Notes under the pieces: model-generated
The model's database searches: none
What the model was told of the DNA's origin: nothing
The model's input: only the letters and a program-made list of their open reading frames with translations
Position numbers and translations under genes: made by a program
Assembly: GCA_016223205.1 (NCBI GenBank)
Contig: JACRPM010000001.1
Span: 187,072-251,071, forward strand
Reading direction: 5' to 3'
DNA length: 64,000 nucleotides
Source of the DNA: Candidatus Saganbacteria bacterium
GTDB lineage: Bacteria; Margulisbacteria; WOR-1; XYC2-FULL-46-14; WPAF01
Shown here: piece after piece, positions 16,384-24,824 of the stretch
Numbering within the stretch: the first letter of the stretch is position 1
Layout: every line of letters starts with the position of its first letter

Positions 16384-16450
16384 ACCCCCTCTGTCCCTCG
16401 CCAAAGCTCGGGACATCTCCCCCTTGATAAGGGGGAGAAAGAGAGGGGGT
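16384..16450. repeat. Nested inverted repeat between divergent genes
   Basis: Outer arms ACCCCCTCT (16384-16392) and AGAGGGGGT (16442-16450) enclose an inner hairpin: TCTCCCCCTT (16416-16425), loop GAT, AAGGGGGAGA (16429-16438). It is a REP-like element placed between two divergent -10 boxes. Confidence 0.8.
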
Positions 16451-16457
16451 AAAAGAG

Positions 16458-16463
16458 TATAAT
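16458..16463 (+). promoter_or_regulatory. TATAAT box of rluD
   Basis: TATAAT lies 6 nt before the GTG start at 16470. There is no -35 match because the REP-like element occupies that position. Confidence 0.55.
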
Positions 16464-16469
16464 TAAAAC

Positions 16470-17387
16470 GTGGAATATATCATAAAAACCAAAGAAGCAG
16501 GCCAAAGATTGGATGTCTTTATTTCCAAACAAGATTCCAAGCTTTCGCGAGCGTTCGCCCAAAAGCTCATCGACAAAGGCCGGATCCTGGTCAACGATAA
16601 GCCCAGCCATTCTTCATATAAGGTGAAATTAGACGATAAAATAACCATCGATATCCCTCCACCCGAGAAATATGAGGTCCAACCGGAAAACATCCCGCTC
16701 AATATCGTATACGAAGATGAGGACCTGCTGGTGGTCAATAAACCACGAGGTTTGGTCACGCACCCGGCGCCAGGTCATTATAAGGGAACGTTAGTCAATG
16801 CCTTACTTTACCATGTCAAGGGTCTGGCGGCGGTGGGTGGAGTTGAGCGTCCGGGTATTGTCCATAGATTGGATAAGGATACTTCAGGATTACTTTTAGT
16901 GGCAAAAACCGACCTGGCGCATCGTTCTTTGAGCAAACAGATCAAAGACCGGACGGTTAAACGCTCTTATGTGGCTTTGGTTTACGGCGTGCTAAAACAG
17001 GACGACGGCTTTGTACAGGAGAAGATCGGCCGCCATCCCGTTCACCGCAAGAAGATGGCGGTCATCAAGCAGGCGGGATTGAAAAGCCGGGAAGCCCTGA
17101 CCTTCTACCGGGTGCTAAAAAGATATAAGGATCATACTTTAGTCGAGCTCCAGCTTAAAACCGGCCGCACCCATCAGATCCGCGTTCATATGAGCCATAT
17201 CGGGCATCCGCTGGTGGGGGATAGGACTTATGGCAAGATCCAGGGTTCTTTTAATATTGAAGGCCAATTGCTGCATGCCCAAATCATCGGTTTTGTGCAT
17301 CCACGGACGGGGAAGTATATGGAGTTTTTTGCGCCCATGCCGACCGAGATGGAAGAGGTAATTAGAACATTAAGTAAGGGGCAATGA
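16470..17387 (+). CDS. rluD: 23S rRNA pseudouridine synthase, RluD family
   Basis: 305 aa. An N-terminal S4 RNA-binding domain (QRLDVFISKQ to KITIDIP, residues 8-62) precedes the catalytic domain with HRLDKDTSGLLLVAK (catalytic Asp in HRLD), YVALVYG and the C-terminal TGRTHQIRVHMSHIGHPLVGD. The S4 fusion and length fit RluD, which modifies helix 69 of 23S rRNA; RluC is the main alternative. The GTG start at 16470 follows a -10 box by 6 nt. Confidence 0.9.
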   Translation: MEYIIKTKEAGQRLDVFISKQDSKLSRAFAQKLIDKGRILVNDKPSHSSYKVKLDDKITIDIPPPEKYEVQPENIPLNIVYEDEDLLVVNKPRGLVTHPAPGHYKGTLVNALLYHVKGLAAVGGVERPGIVHRLDKDTSGLLLVAKTDLAHRSLSKQIKDRTVKRSYVALVYGVLKQDDGFVQEKIGRHPVHRKKMAVIKQAGLKSREALTFYRVLKRYKDHTLVELQLKTGRTHQIRVHMSHIGHPLVGDRTYGKIQGSFNIEGQLLHAQIIGFVHPRTGKYMEFFAPMPTEMEEVIRTLSKGQ

Positions 17388-17631
17388 ATCCCAGGATAGC
17401 CGGTATCCCTACGATCAGGTAGGTCTCGAGGTTCCCCAAACTCACTCCGATCAGCTTAAGCAATCCCAAAAAAGCCAAGCTGATGACTATGCCGGTCAGA
17501 CCGCTGATGATCTTTCTTAAGATCGTGTTTTCGGGCTTGAGATCCGGAGCTTTTGATACGATCTGGGGCAGGGCGGCCTCGGGGTCGGCCCTGATTATCC
17601 TAACGCTGATTGAAGCGGGGACTTTTATCAT
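17362..17631 (-). CDS. Small membrane protein, unknown
   Basis: 89 aa. A polar N-terminus (ISVRIIRADPEAALPQIVSK) is followed by two or three hydrophobic segments, GLTGIVISLAFLGLLKLIG and YLIVGIPAILGFIAPYLMF. The gene overlaps the rluD 3' end tail-to-tail by 26 nt and is divergent from coaX. An AGAGAG stretch precedes the ATG. Codon content is reasonable, but no family was recognised. Confidence 0.5.
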   Translation of the reverse strand: MIKVPASISVRIIRADPEAALPQIVSKAPDLKPENTILRKIISGLTGIVISLAFLGLLKLIGVSLGNLETYLIVGIPAILGFIAPYLMF

Positions 17632-17687
17632 ATAAATCTCTCTAATTCATTATCGGAGCGTATTCCGGAAAATTTCACTTATTATGG

Positions 17688-17693
17688 TATAAT
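17688..17693 (+). promoter_or_regulatory. TATAAT box of coaX-lysS-metF
   Basis: TATAAT lies 5 nt before the coaX ATG (17699), a leaderless arrangement. The -35 region is weak. Confidence 0.6.
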
Positions 17694-17698
17694 TTTCC

Positions 17699-18403
17699 AT
17701 GCGTTTATTGGCGATCGATATCGGCAACACCTCTACCGTTTTCGGCCTGTTTAAGGGTGCAAAACTCAAAAAGAAATGGCGTGTCCCCACCGAAAAACTC
17801 GCAGGAAGGGTGAAAAAAAACAACTTTCCGGTCGTGGTTTCTTCCGTGGTCCCGCAAGCGGACAAAATCATAAAAAAACAACTGCCGCAAGCCCACTTTG
17901 TTACTGCCAGCAATATCAAAGGAATAAAGATAAAGATAAAGATCAGGAACAAAGCGGAGGTGGGGGCTGACCGTGTGGTCAACGCTTTAGCCGCCTTAAG
18001 ATTGTACGGCAAACCCGCGATCATAGTGGATTTTGGAACGGCTACGACCTTCGATGCCTTATCCTCAAAAGGCGAATATCTGGGCGGCGCTATAGCCCCG
18101 GGGATCGCATTAACCCGGGATATATTGCACGAGCGGACGGCCAAACTGCCGAAAGTAAAGATCGCGCCTCCCCAAAAAGTGATTGGCGATTCTACGGTAG
18201 GGGCCCTCAAATCCGGCCTGGTCTACGGCTATGCCGCCCTGGTGGAAGGGATGATCGTTAGATTCAAGGATCAACTGGGAGAAAAAACTAAAGTGATAGC
18301 CACCGGGGGCTACGCCGAATTGATAGGGAAATATGCGCGGGGAATTGATATAATTGACCAAGATTTGACCCTAAAAGGATTAATGGAATGTCTGAAGAAT
18401 TAA
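17699..18403 (+). CDS. coaX: Type III pantothenate kinase
   Basis: 234 aa, ASKHA-fold kinase for the first step of coenzyme A synthesis. MRLLAIDIGNTSTVFGLF is the phosphate 1 motif with the catalytic Asp. GADRVVNALAA, VDFGTATTFDAL and GGAIAPGIALTRD are type III specific. ATG 17699 follows TATAAT by 5 nt. The C-terminus overlaps lysS by 16 nt. It is slightly shorter than most homologues (about 250 aa). Confidence 0.94.
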   Translation: MRLLAIDIGNTSTVFGLFKGAKLKKKWRVPTEKLAGRVKKNNFPVVVSSVVPQADKIIKKQLPQAHFVTASNIKGIKIKIKIRNKAEVGADRVVNALAALRLYGKPAIIVDFGTATTFDALSSKGEYLGGAIAPGIALTRDILHERTAKLPKVKIAPPQKVIGDSTVGALKSGLVYGYAALVEGMIVRFKDQLGEKTKVIATGGYAELIGKYARGIDIIDQDLTLKGLMECLKN

Positions 18404-19926
18404 GCGATCTGTTAAAGGTCCGCCGCGAGAAACTCCTGGAATTCAAAGCCCAGGGGATGGAACCCTTTCCCTATAAATTCGAACGGGATTCGACCGCATC
18501 GCAGATCCAGGAAAAATACGGCCATCTCCAGGGACACGACGAAAGCCCCAAGGAAGTTACCTTTGCCGGAAGGATCATGACCAAGCGCGGCCACGGCAAG
18601 GCCTCTTTTGCCACCCTCCAGGACGAATCCGGGCGCCTGCAGATCTATGCCAAGGAAGACGTTCTGGGGAAAGATAAATATGAACTTTTCCTCAAACTGG
18701 ACATGGGCGATATCATCGGGGTGACCGGAGTGGTGTTCCGCACCAAGATGGGTGAGCTGACCGTTCGGGTCGATAAATGGACTTTGCTTTGCAAGTCGCT
18801 CCATCCTTTGCCCGAAAAATGGCACGGTTTACAAGATAAGGAACTTCGTTACCGCGAAAGATATGTAGACCTCTTGGTTAATCCCGACGTCAAAGATGTT
18901 TTCGTCAAGCGCTCCCGCATATTATCCTCTATCAGGAAATTCCTGGAGGGGAGGGGCTTTATGGAAGTGGAGACCCCCTTGCTCCATGTGTTGCAGGGCG
19001 GAGCCGCGGCCACTCCTTTTGAGACCTATCACGACGCCTTATCCATGCCGCTTTTTCTGCGCATAGCGCCGGAGCTTTATTTAAAACGCCTGATCGTGGG
19101 AGGTTTTGAGAAGATATTCGAACTGGGCCGGGTCTTCCGCAACGAAGGGATGTCCTTCAAGCACAATCCGGAGTACACCATGCTCGAGGTCTACGAGGCC
19201 TATGCCGATTATCATGACGTGCTGAAAATGACGGAGGAGATGATCTCCACAATCATCAAGGAAACGACGGGCAAGTTTAATATCGAATACAAAGGTGAAA
19301 CCATCAACTTCGAGCCCCCATTCAAGAGGATCCCGCTCATTGAGGCCCTCAAACACTTTGGCAATATCGATATTTCAGGGAAAACCGAAGATCAGATCCG
19401 CAAGATCGGGAAAGATAAAGGCATCGAAGGCGCCCTGGAGATAGGAGCGGGCAAGATCATCAACGAACTTTATGACAAGTTCGTGGAGCCCAATTTGAGG
19501 CAGCCGACCTTCATCGTTGATTATCCCATTGAAACTTCTCCTCTGGCTAAGAAGAAAAGGGACAACCCCAAATTGGTGGAAAGGTTCGAGCTCATCGTGG
19601 CCGGAATGGAGATCGCCAACGCTTTTTCGGAATTGAACGATCCACTGGACCAGCGGGAAAGGTTCAAGAAACAGGCGGAGCTAAAAGCCGCAGGGGATGT
19701 GGAAGCCGAATCCATGGACGAGGATTTCCTGCGCGCCCTCGAATATGGAATGCCTCCCGCCGGAGGATTGGGTGTGGGCATCGACCGGCTGGTGATGCTG
19801 GCGACAGACTCCCCCTCGATCCGCGATGTCTTATTTTTTCCTCACATGAAACCGATATCCAAGGTGGTGGAGTCCGAAGAGATGGAGATCCTGGACCAGA
19901 GTGAAAGTAAAAGAAAAACTAAATAA
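18388..19926 (+). CDS. lysS: Lysyl-tRNA synthetase, class II
   Basis: 512 aa. The N-terminal OB-fold anticodon-binding domain (GRIMTKRGHGKASFATLQDE, residues 62-81) is followed by the class II catalytic core: motif 1 around RYVDLLVNPDV, motif 2 RNEGMSFKHNPEYTMLE and motif 3 GLGVGIDRLVMLATDSPSIR. Start ATG 18388 lies inside coaX. It overlaps metF by 26 nt. Confidence 0.96.
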   Translation: MSEELSDLLKVRREKLLEFKAQGMEPFPYKFERDSTASQIQEKYGHLQGHDESPKEVTFAGRIMTKRGHGKASFATLQDESGRLQIYAKEDVLGKDKYELFLKLDMGDIIGVTGVVFRTKMGELTVRVDKWTLLCKSLHPLPEKWHGLQDKELRYRERYVDLLVNPDVKDVFVKRSRILSSIRKFLEGRGFMEVETPLLHVLQGGAAATPFETYHDALSMPLFLRIAPELYLKRLIVGGFEKIFELGRVFRNEGMSFKHNPEYTMLEVYEAYADYHDVLKMTEEMISTIIKETTGKFNIEYKGETINFEPPFKRIPLIEALKHFGNIDISGKTEDQIRKIGKDKGIEGALEIGAGKIINELYDKFVEPNLRQPTFIVDYPIETSPLAKKKRDNPKLVERFELIVAGMEIANAFSELNDPLDQRERFKKQAELKAAGDVEAESMDEDFLRALEYGMPPAGGLGVGIDRLVMLATDSPSIRDVLFFPHMKPISKVVESEEMEILDQSESKRKTK

Positions 19927-20737
19927 AGGCCGACCCACAATATCCTTCGAATTCTTCCCCCCCAAGACCGAAGAACAGGAAAAGCATCTCTTTGAAGTGC
20001 TGGTGGAACTCCAGGCCTTTAAGCCGGATTTCGCCTCGGTTACCTATGGGGCCCTGGGCACCACCCGGGAAAGATCTTTCCATTGGATAAAGGTGATAAA
20101 AGAAAAATTCAAGATCGAACCGGTGGCGCATTTAACCTGCGTAGCGGCGACCAAAGATAGCATTGCTGTCCAGCTCAACGAGCTGGAAGGGATGGGGGTC
20201 GAGAACATCCTGGCCCTGCGGGGCGATCCGCCGGAGGGCGCGACCGATTTTACTCCTCCGCCCGATGGGTTCCGTTTTGCCAAAGAACTGGCGGCGTTCA
20301 TCAAGAAGAATAAACCGAGCTTTTGCCTGGGGGTGGCGGGTTTTCCCGAGGACCAGACCAAGATCGGGTATTTAAAGGAGAAGATCGCGGCGGGCGGGGA
20401 ATATGTGATCACCCAGCTGTTCTTTGATAACCGTTATTATTTTGATTTTGTGGAAAACTGCCGGAAAGCCGGGATCGTTGCGCCGATCATTCCCGGCATC
20501 ATGCCTATTGTCAGCTTAAAGCAGATAAAAAAGATGACCAAGATCTGCGGAGCGAGCATTCCGGTTGAATTGTTCGATCGGCTGGAAGCCCCAAATGCGG
20601 ACGTTGAGGCATTAGGAGTGGAATACGCCATTGCCCAATGCCGCGAGCTTTTAAATAATGGTGTTCCCGGCATCCATTTCTTCGTCATGAACCAGTCGGG
20701 GCCTATATCCTCCATCCTAAAGAATTTATCCTTTTAA
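19901..20737 (+). CDS. metF: Methylenetetrahydrofolate reductase
   Basis: 278 aa TIM-barrel flavoprotein reducing 5,10-methylene-THF to 5-methyl-THF. Motifs: SFEFFPPKTEEQE, FASVTYGALGTTRERS, HLTCVAA, NILALRGDPPEG, GAEYVITQLFFD-like GEYVITQLFFD, and PIIPGIMPI. The GTG start at 19901 is inside the lysS 3' end; no later start preserves SFEFFPPKT well. No cobalamin or Wood-Ljungdahl partners are in the window. Confidence 0.93.
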   Translation: MKVKEKLNKGRPTISFEFFPPKTEEQEKHLFEVLVELQAFKPDFASVTYGALGTTRERSFHWIKVIKEKFKIEPVAHLTCVAATKDSIAVQLNELEGMGVENILALRGDPPEGATDFTPPPDGFRFAKELAAFIKKNKPSFCLGVAGFPEDQTKIGYLKEKIAAGGEYVITQLFFDNRYYFDFVENCRKAGIVAPIIPGIMPIVSLKQIKKMTKICGASIPVELFDRLEAPNADVEALGVEYAIAQCRELLNNGVPGIHFFVMNQSGPISSILKNLSF

Positions 20738-20783
20738 CTGAAATTATTTAACCTTACTTACGAAAACCATACAGGCGATAAGT

Positions 20784-23075
20784 ATGCCTATTATCGGAGC
20801 TAAATCACCAAAAAACGTGTTCCCTGCACCCCCTCGGGCCGTAAGGCCCGGACAGCAGCGGGCTATACAAGAGCTGGTCAAATGGGCCAGTGATCCGCGC
20901 CTATTTTTTGCCGTAAGCGCTCCTCCCGCCTCACCCGACTTTAGAAGGTTTGAAGCTCTAAAAGAAAAACTTAGACAGGGTTATTTGCATCCTGAAGGCG
21001 GACTTCAACAGGAACTTACTGCGTCTTTACCCGATTTTACGCCTTTAGATCACCTGCATCACATGGCCAATTACGCCCATGCCGGCAAACCCCGGGATAC
21101 CGGCGAACCTTATATTATCCATCCTTATGAGGTCTGTGAAGCAATGGCGAATGACGGCTTGATCGAGATAGTATCCCAAGCGGGAGGGATGGGACATGAT
21201 GTTGTCGAAGAGACCGAGAATTGGTCGGAGGCCAATCGGATCTTGCCGGAAGATATAAGATTTGATCTGGTATCGAAAGGGGTTGAGGCGGGCACCGCCA
21301 AGGAAATAGCCGACCTGATAGACGGGCTGACCAAGGTCAGGAAATGGGGGAGATCCAGGACCAATCGCCTGGTGCAAAGCCACATGAAAATGATCGAGAT
21401 CACCCGGCATGATCCCCGGGTGATGATCATCAAATTGTACGACCGCCTTTGTAATTCGCGATCTTTTAACCGGATCGATAAAGAAAAAGCAAAAAGGATC
21501 GCGCAGGAAACATTGGACATTATGGTGCCGTTCGCCAAGGGATTGGGTATGTGGGAGCTAAGACGGGAGCTTATGGAGAACTCTTTTGAGGTCCTTTATG
21601 AGGAATATGCTACGATAAAAGCTTTTGTTGAAAAAAGGATAGAACGCGATAAAAAAGCTATCGAGGACGCCAAAGCGCGCCTGGCACAAATGTTCGGCTC
21701 CGAGAACGTCCGCTATACCCCCAGATCGGCGGCAGAAATATTTGACCAGTATTTAGCTATTAAGAAGAAAAAGCCGGCGGAAGAAGTGGACCTGGAAGTT
21801 TTGATCAAGGGTATTCACAGCTTTGCGGTAGTCCGGGAGAACAATGACGCTTGTTTTGGGGCGTTGGGAACACTGCATTCCCCCGACTGCGGGTTTATAC
21901 CTGTGCCGGAAACTTTTGTTGATCATATTGCCGAACCCACCGAAAATCTTTACGAAGCACTGCATGACATTGTGGTGGTCCCGCACCTCGGCCATGTTCT
22001 GGTCAAGATCATGACGCCGGCGATGGAAAGATTGTCCCGGCTGGGAGCGGTGAGCTTTTATGACCCCCGGCATCCTAATCCGCAATGGTATAAGAAGATA
22101 ATCGATTCTTACCCCTGGTTGAAACAATATGTGGACGATCTGCGAAGCCGCGGAAAGATGACCGAACATGATATCCGCGAAGCCACTCAAGGGGCCGTTT
22201 CCTACATGTTTGTTTTTACCCCGATGGGAGAAGCCATAAAGATCCGTTTTGATTCAACTGTGCTGGACTTTGCTTTTAGGGTCCACAAGAAGCTGGGATT
22301 AAAAGCCATCGGGGCCCGGGTGATGAGAAGGAGAAGAGCTTTTGTCGCAGGTTTGGATTTTCAGCTTTCTTCAGGAGATCAAGTAGAGGTGATCCGTGAT
22401 CCCAATTTGCAAAGGCAATTGACCGATCTGCAGAAAGTCCGAACCGACCGCGCCAAAAGAGCGATCCGCTCGTATTTAAGATCGAAAGAGCGCAGCCAAC
22501 TGGTCAGCGAGGGAGCCAATGCCATTTCAAAGGAAATGGAAAAGTTGGGACTGTATCTGTCTTTTGAAGATCTAAGCAGCGCAGAATTCAGGTCGTTTCG
22601 CGCTCGATTGTTGGCCTTTTGTCCCTCCTTTCCACAAAAAGAAGGGGAAAAAGGCACCAGACAGAAGGCGAAAACCCTGGCCGATGTCGCTTATCTGGTC
22701 GCCATCGGCGAGAACTTCAAATCGGAGGAAGCTTCCGCGCCGCAGGTTATCGCTTTGAGCTTAAAGTCATATCTTGACCGACTGGATCAATATTCTAGAA
22801 AGAATCCCGAAAAAGCAAGGATCTTTTCAATAAGATTTGAATTGCCTAATCGACCGGGGATCTGGGCGGCGGTTTCTTCGGGAATTGCCAGTTTAAATCT
22901 GGATATACCGGGGAATAAGGTCCGTTATAAGATCGAGGATGGGGTAAAAATAGCTGATCTGACACTTGAGGTGGAGATCTTCAATGACGTTCATAAACTT
23001 CAAGTTAAAAAAATTATCAGGGATATTAACGCGGCGGTTCTATCTACCTCCGACGACCAGGCCGGGGATCCTTAA
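20784..23075 (+). CDS. RelA/SpoT homologue with degenerate synthetase domain
   Basis: 763 aa. The HD hydrolase domain is well kept: HPYEV near 113, HDVVEET at 138-144, DGLTKV near 180 and DRLCN at 220-224. The synthetase region is recognisable from HSPDCGFIPVPETFVDHIAE and LYEALH (389-394), but the usual R-x-K-x3-S block is replaced by a KKKK-containing stretch. The catalytic Glu of the E-I-Q-I-R-T motif is missing (LVKIMT, 406-411). A TGS domain (about 480-550) and a C-terminal ACT domain (about 685-755) follow. It is likely a (p)ppGpp hydrolase with little or no synthesis. The 3' end overlaps tldD tail-to-tail by 36 nt. Confidence 0.85.
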   Translation: MPIIGAKSPKNVFPAPPRAVRPGQQRAIQELVKWASDPRLFFAVSAPPASPDFRRFEALKEKLRQGYLHPEGGLQQELTASLPDFTPLDHLHHMANYAHAGKPRDTGEPYIIHPYEVCEAMANDGLIEIVSQAGGMGHDVVEETENWSEANRILPEDIRFDLVSKGVEAGTAKEIADLIDGLTKVRKWGRSRTNRLVQSHMKMIEITRHDPRVMIIKLYDRLCNSRSFNRIDKEKAKRIAQETLDIMVPFAKGLGMWELRRELMENSFEVLYEEYATIKAFVEKRIERDKKAIEDAKARLAQMFGSENVRYTPRSAAEIFDQYLAIKKKKPAEEVDLEVLIKGIHSFAVVRENNDACFGALGTLHSPDCGFIPVPETFVDHIAEPTENLYEALHDIVVVPHLGHVLVKIMTPAMERLSRLGAVSFYDPRHPNPQWYKKIIDSYPWLKQYVDDLRSRGKMTEHDIREATQGAVSYMFVFTPMGEAIKIRFDSTVLDFAFRVHKKLGLKAIGARVMRRRRAFVAGLDFQLSSGDQVEVIRDPNLQRQLTDLQKVRTDRAKRAIRSYLRSKERSQLVSEGANAISKEMEKLGLYLSFEDLSSAEFRSFRARLLAFCPSFPQKEGEKGTRQKAKTLADVAYLVAIGENFKSEEASAPQVIALSLKSYLDRLDQYSRKNPEKARIFSIRFELPNRPGIWAAVSSGIASLNLDIPGNKVRYKIEDGVKIADLTLEVEIFNDVHKLQVKKIIRDINAAVLSTSDDQAGDP

Positions 23076-24413
23076 GGTCGGCTGGGCGTCGGCGACCGGG
23101 ACATGATCGTATTTGCCGCAAACTCCCACTTGAAATTCCAGATCCGTTCCAACCAGGTCAATGATCTCCAAAACTTTAGGGCCGTTGCCGGTCAAGACCG
23201 CGCCGCGGACCGGATGTGAGATCTTTCCGTTCTCTATCAAATAACCTTCGGTTACTTCAAAAACAAAATCACCGTTGGTGACGTTAACTTCCCCTCCGCC
23301 CATCCTCTTGACCAAAAGGCCCGACTTAATGGAAGAGATGATATCATCCGGCGAGGTTTTACCGGGGGCGATCAGGGTATTGGCCATGCGGGGGACGGGT
23401 TTGGTGCGGAAGGATTCTCTTCGTCCATGGCCGGAAGAAAGAAGACCCAAAGCTTTTGAATTGTAGCGATCGCTTAAATAATTCTTGAGAATGCCGTTCT
23501 CGATCAGGATATTAGTTTTTGAGGGTGTCCCTTCGTCATCAAAGTTATAGGAGCCGAATTTCCCGGGAAGCGACGGGTCGTCTACCACCGTCACCAGCTC
23601 CGCTGCCACTTTTTGTCCCAGCTTTCCGGTAAAGACCGAGGTTCCCTTGAGGATAAAGTCCGCTTCGAGCGAATGTCCGCAGGCCTCATGGATCATGGTC
23701 CCGCCGGCGGAAGATGAAAGAATTACCGGCATTTGGCCGGAAGGGGCGTGCCGGGCGGTGAGCATAAGCAGGGCTCGCTCCGCGGCTTTACTGGCCATTT
23801 TTTCTGGAGGGTGTTCTTCTATCAGTTCAAAGCCGACCGAGCCGCCGGGGGCTTCGTAGCCGGTCTGTAGGGTCACTCCGTCGGAAGCAATGACATTCAC
23901 ATAATAACGGGTCGAGAAGCGCTGGTCTTCCACATAAATGCCGTCCGAATTGACGATAGTCAAGGCCTGGGTGGTATCGCTATAACGGGCGGAAACCTGC
24001 TTGATCTTTTCACCGAATGAGCGGGCGGTCTTATTCAATATCTCGACGACTTGGACTTTTTCTTCTATCGGGACCTCATGGGGGCGCCGTTTAACGGCGG
24101 GCAGGGCAGGTATTTGTGGGACCAAAGGCGGCAATTTGAGATTTATGCTCCCGTTGATGCCCGAAGCCGCGGAAAGTGCGGCCTGTTTTAATCCGAAAAA
24201 GGAAAGATCGGTCGTGCAGGCATAGCCGGTCTCCCTGCCCAACATCACGCGGATGCCGCAACCGGCTTCGGTCCCCAAGATTATCTTTTCGAGCCGGTTA
24301 TCTTCCAATCCCACCGAGGTAGAATTCTTCTCTTCCAAAAAGATCTCCGCGAACTCCGCGCCGGTCTTCAGGGCTTCTTGGAGGATCTCTTCCAGTTGTT
24401 GTTTGGATAACAT
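23040..24413 (-). CDS. tldD: Metalloprotease TldD
   Basis: 457 aa, zinc metalloprotease that in other bacteria forms a heterodimer with PmbA/TldE and trims unfolded peptides or modified precursors. The active site HEACGH (HExxxH) lies in GTMIHEACGHSLEADFI, followed by [21 protein letters not shown] and YLSDRYNSKALG. I choose ATG 24413 because TATAAT ends 7 nt upstream; the in-frame ATG at 24437 would lie upstream of that box. The PmbA partner is encoded 23 kb away at 47094-48434. Confidence 0.93.
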   Translation of the reverse strand: MLSKQQLEEILQEALKTGAEFAEIFLEEKNSTSVGLEDNRLEKIILGTEAGCGIRVMLGRETGYACTTDLSFFGLKQAALSAASGINGSINLKLPPLVPQIPALPAVKRRPHEVPIEEKVQVVEILNKTARSFGEKIKQVSARYSDTTQALTIVNSDGIYVEDQRFSTRYYVNVIASDGVTLQTGYEAPGGSVGFELIEEHPPEKMASKAAERALLMLTARHAPSGQMPVILSSSAGGTMIHEACGHSLEADFILKGTSVFTGKLGQKVAAELVTVVDDPSLPGKFGSYNFDDEGTPSKTNILIENGILKNYLSDRYNSKALGLLSSGHGRRESFRTKPVPRMANTLIAPGKTSPDDIISSIKSGLLVKRMGGGEVNVTNGDFVFEVTEGYLIENGKISHPVRGAVLTGNGPKVLEIIDLVGTDLEFQVGVCGKYDHVPVADAQPTLRIPGLVVGGR

Positions 24414-24420
24414 TGCGGTG

Positions 24421-24426
24421 ATTATA
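24421..24426 (-). promoter_or_regulatory. TATAAT box of tldD
   Basis: Minus-strand TATAAT 7 nt before the ATG at 24413. It decides the start, since the upstream ATG at 24437 precedes it. Confidence 0.6.
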
Positions 24427-24610
24427 GCATTTTCCACGCAATTTCCTTTTCTTTTTTGGCATTGCCCAAAAAAGAAACAAAAAAAGCTAGCAGGGGCTCC
24501 GCCCCTTGCAACCCCGTGATAGGGACTCCGTCCCTACTACCCTGTGTTCAAGGAATAAATATTAGGCTATCCTCATCCCTTGGCTCCCTGATAGCTTCTT
24601 CTATTTCTTT

Positions 24611-24639
24611 CCCCCTTCTCCTTTCAAAGGAGAAGGGGG
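24611..24639. repeat. Perfect 14-bp-arm inverted repeat
   Basis: Arms 24611-24624 and 24626-24639 are exact reverse complements around one central base. Pyrimidine-rich then purine-rich, like the elements at 16384-16450 and 62348-62483. Confidence 0.85.
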
Positions 24640-24758
24640 ATCAAGGGGGTTGAGGATATTCTAGTGTCGCATTCCTTATTGTATTTTCTCAGGGGTGCAG
24701 GGGACGGAGTCCCCGCCTCGGGGGCGTAGTCCGCCGCGGCGGACACGAGATTCTTTTG

Positions 24759-24788
24759 CTTCTTTTCTTGGCGATCCAAGAAAAGAAG
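24759..24788. repeat. 13-bp perfect stem with 4-nt loop upstream of dprA
   Basis: CTTCTTTTCTTGG, loop CGAT, CCAAGAAAAGAAG. It ends 24 nt before the dprA -10 box and could terminate or insulate transcription entering dprA. Confidence 0.8.
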
Positions 24789-24811
24789 AGAAAAATGCGT
24801 CGAGAATCTGA

Positions 24812-24817
24812 TAAAAT
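24812..24817 (+). promoter_or_regulatory. TAAAAT box of dprA
   Basis: TAAAAT lies 7 nt before the ATG chosen for dprA (24825), the leaderless pattern seen elsewhere in the window. Confidence 0.45.
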
Positions 24818-24824
24818 TGGAAAA

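Larger units (their letters stand above)
24438..24811. repeat. Intergenic region filled with hairpins
   Basis: About 370 bp without a supported gene between divergent tldD and dprA. It holds several inverted repeats: AGGGAC-TCC-GTCCCT near 24522, a 14-bp-arm repeat at 24611-24639 (CCCCCTTCTCCTTT/AAAGGAGAAGGGGG), GGGGAC-GGA-GTCCCC near 24700, a 16-bp palindrome GTCCGCCGCGGCGGAC at 24729-24744 and a 13-bp stem at 24759-24788. It looks like accreted short mobile repeats. Confidence 0.75.

Noticed and set aside
24756..24824. N-terminal extension of DprA
   Set aside because: The extension would be encoded by a 13-bp hairpin and a -10 box; ATG 24825 matches the normal DprA start and the leaderless pattern.
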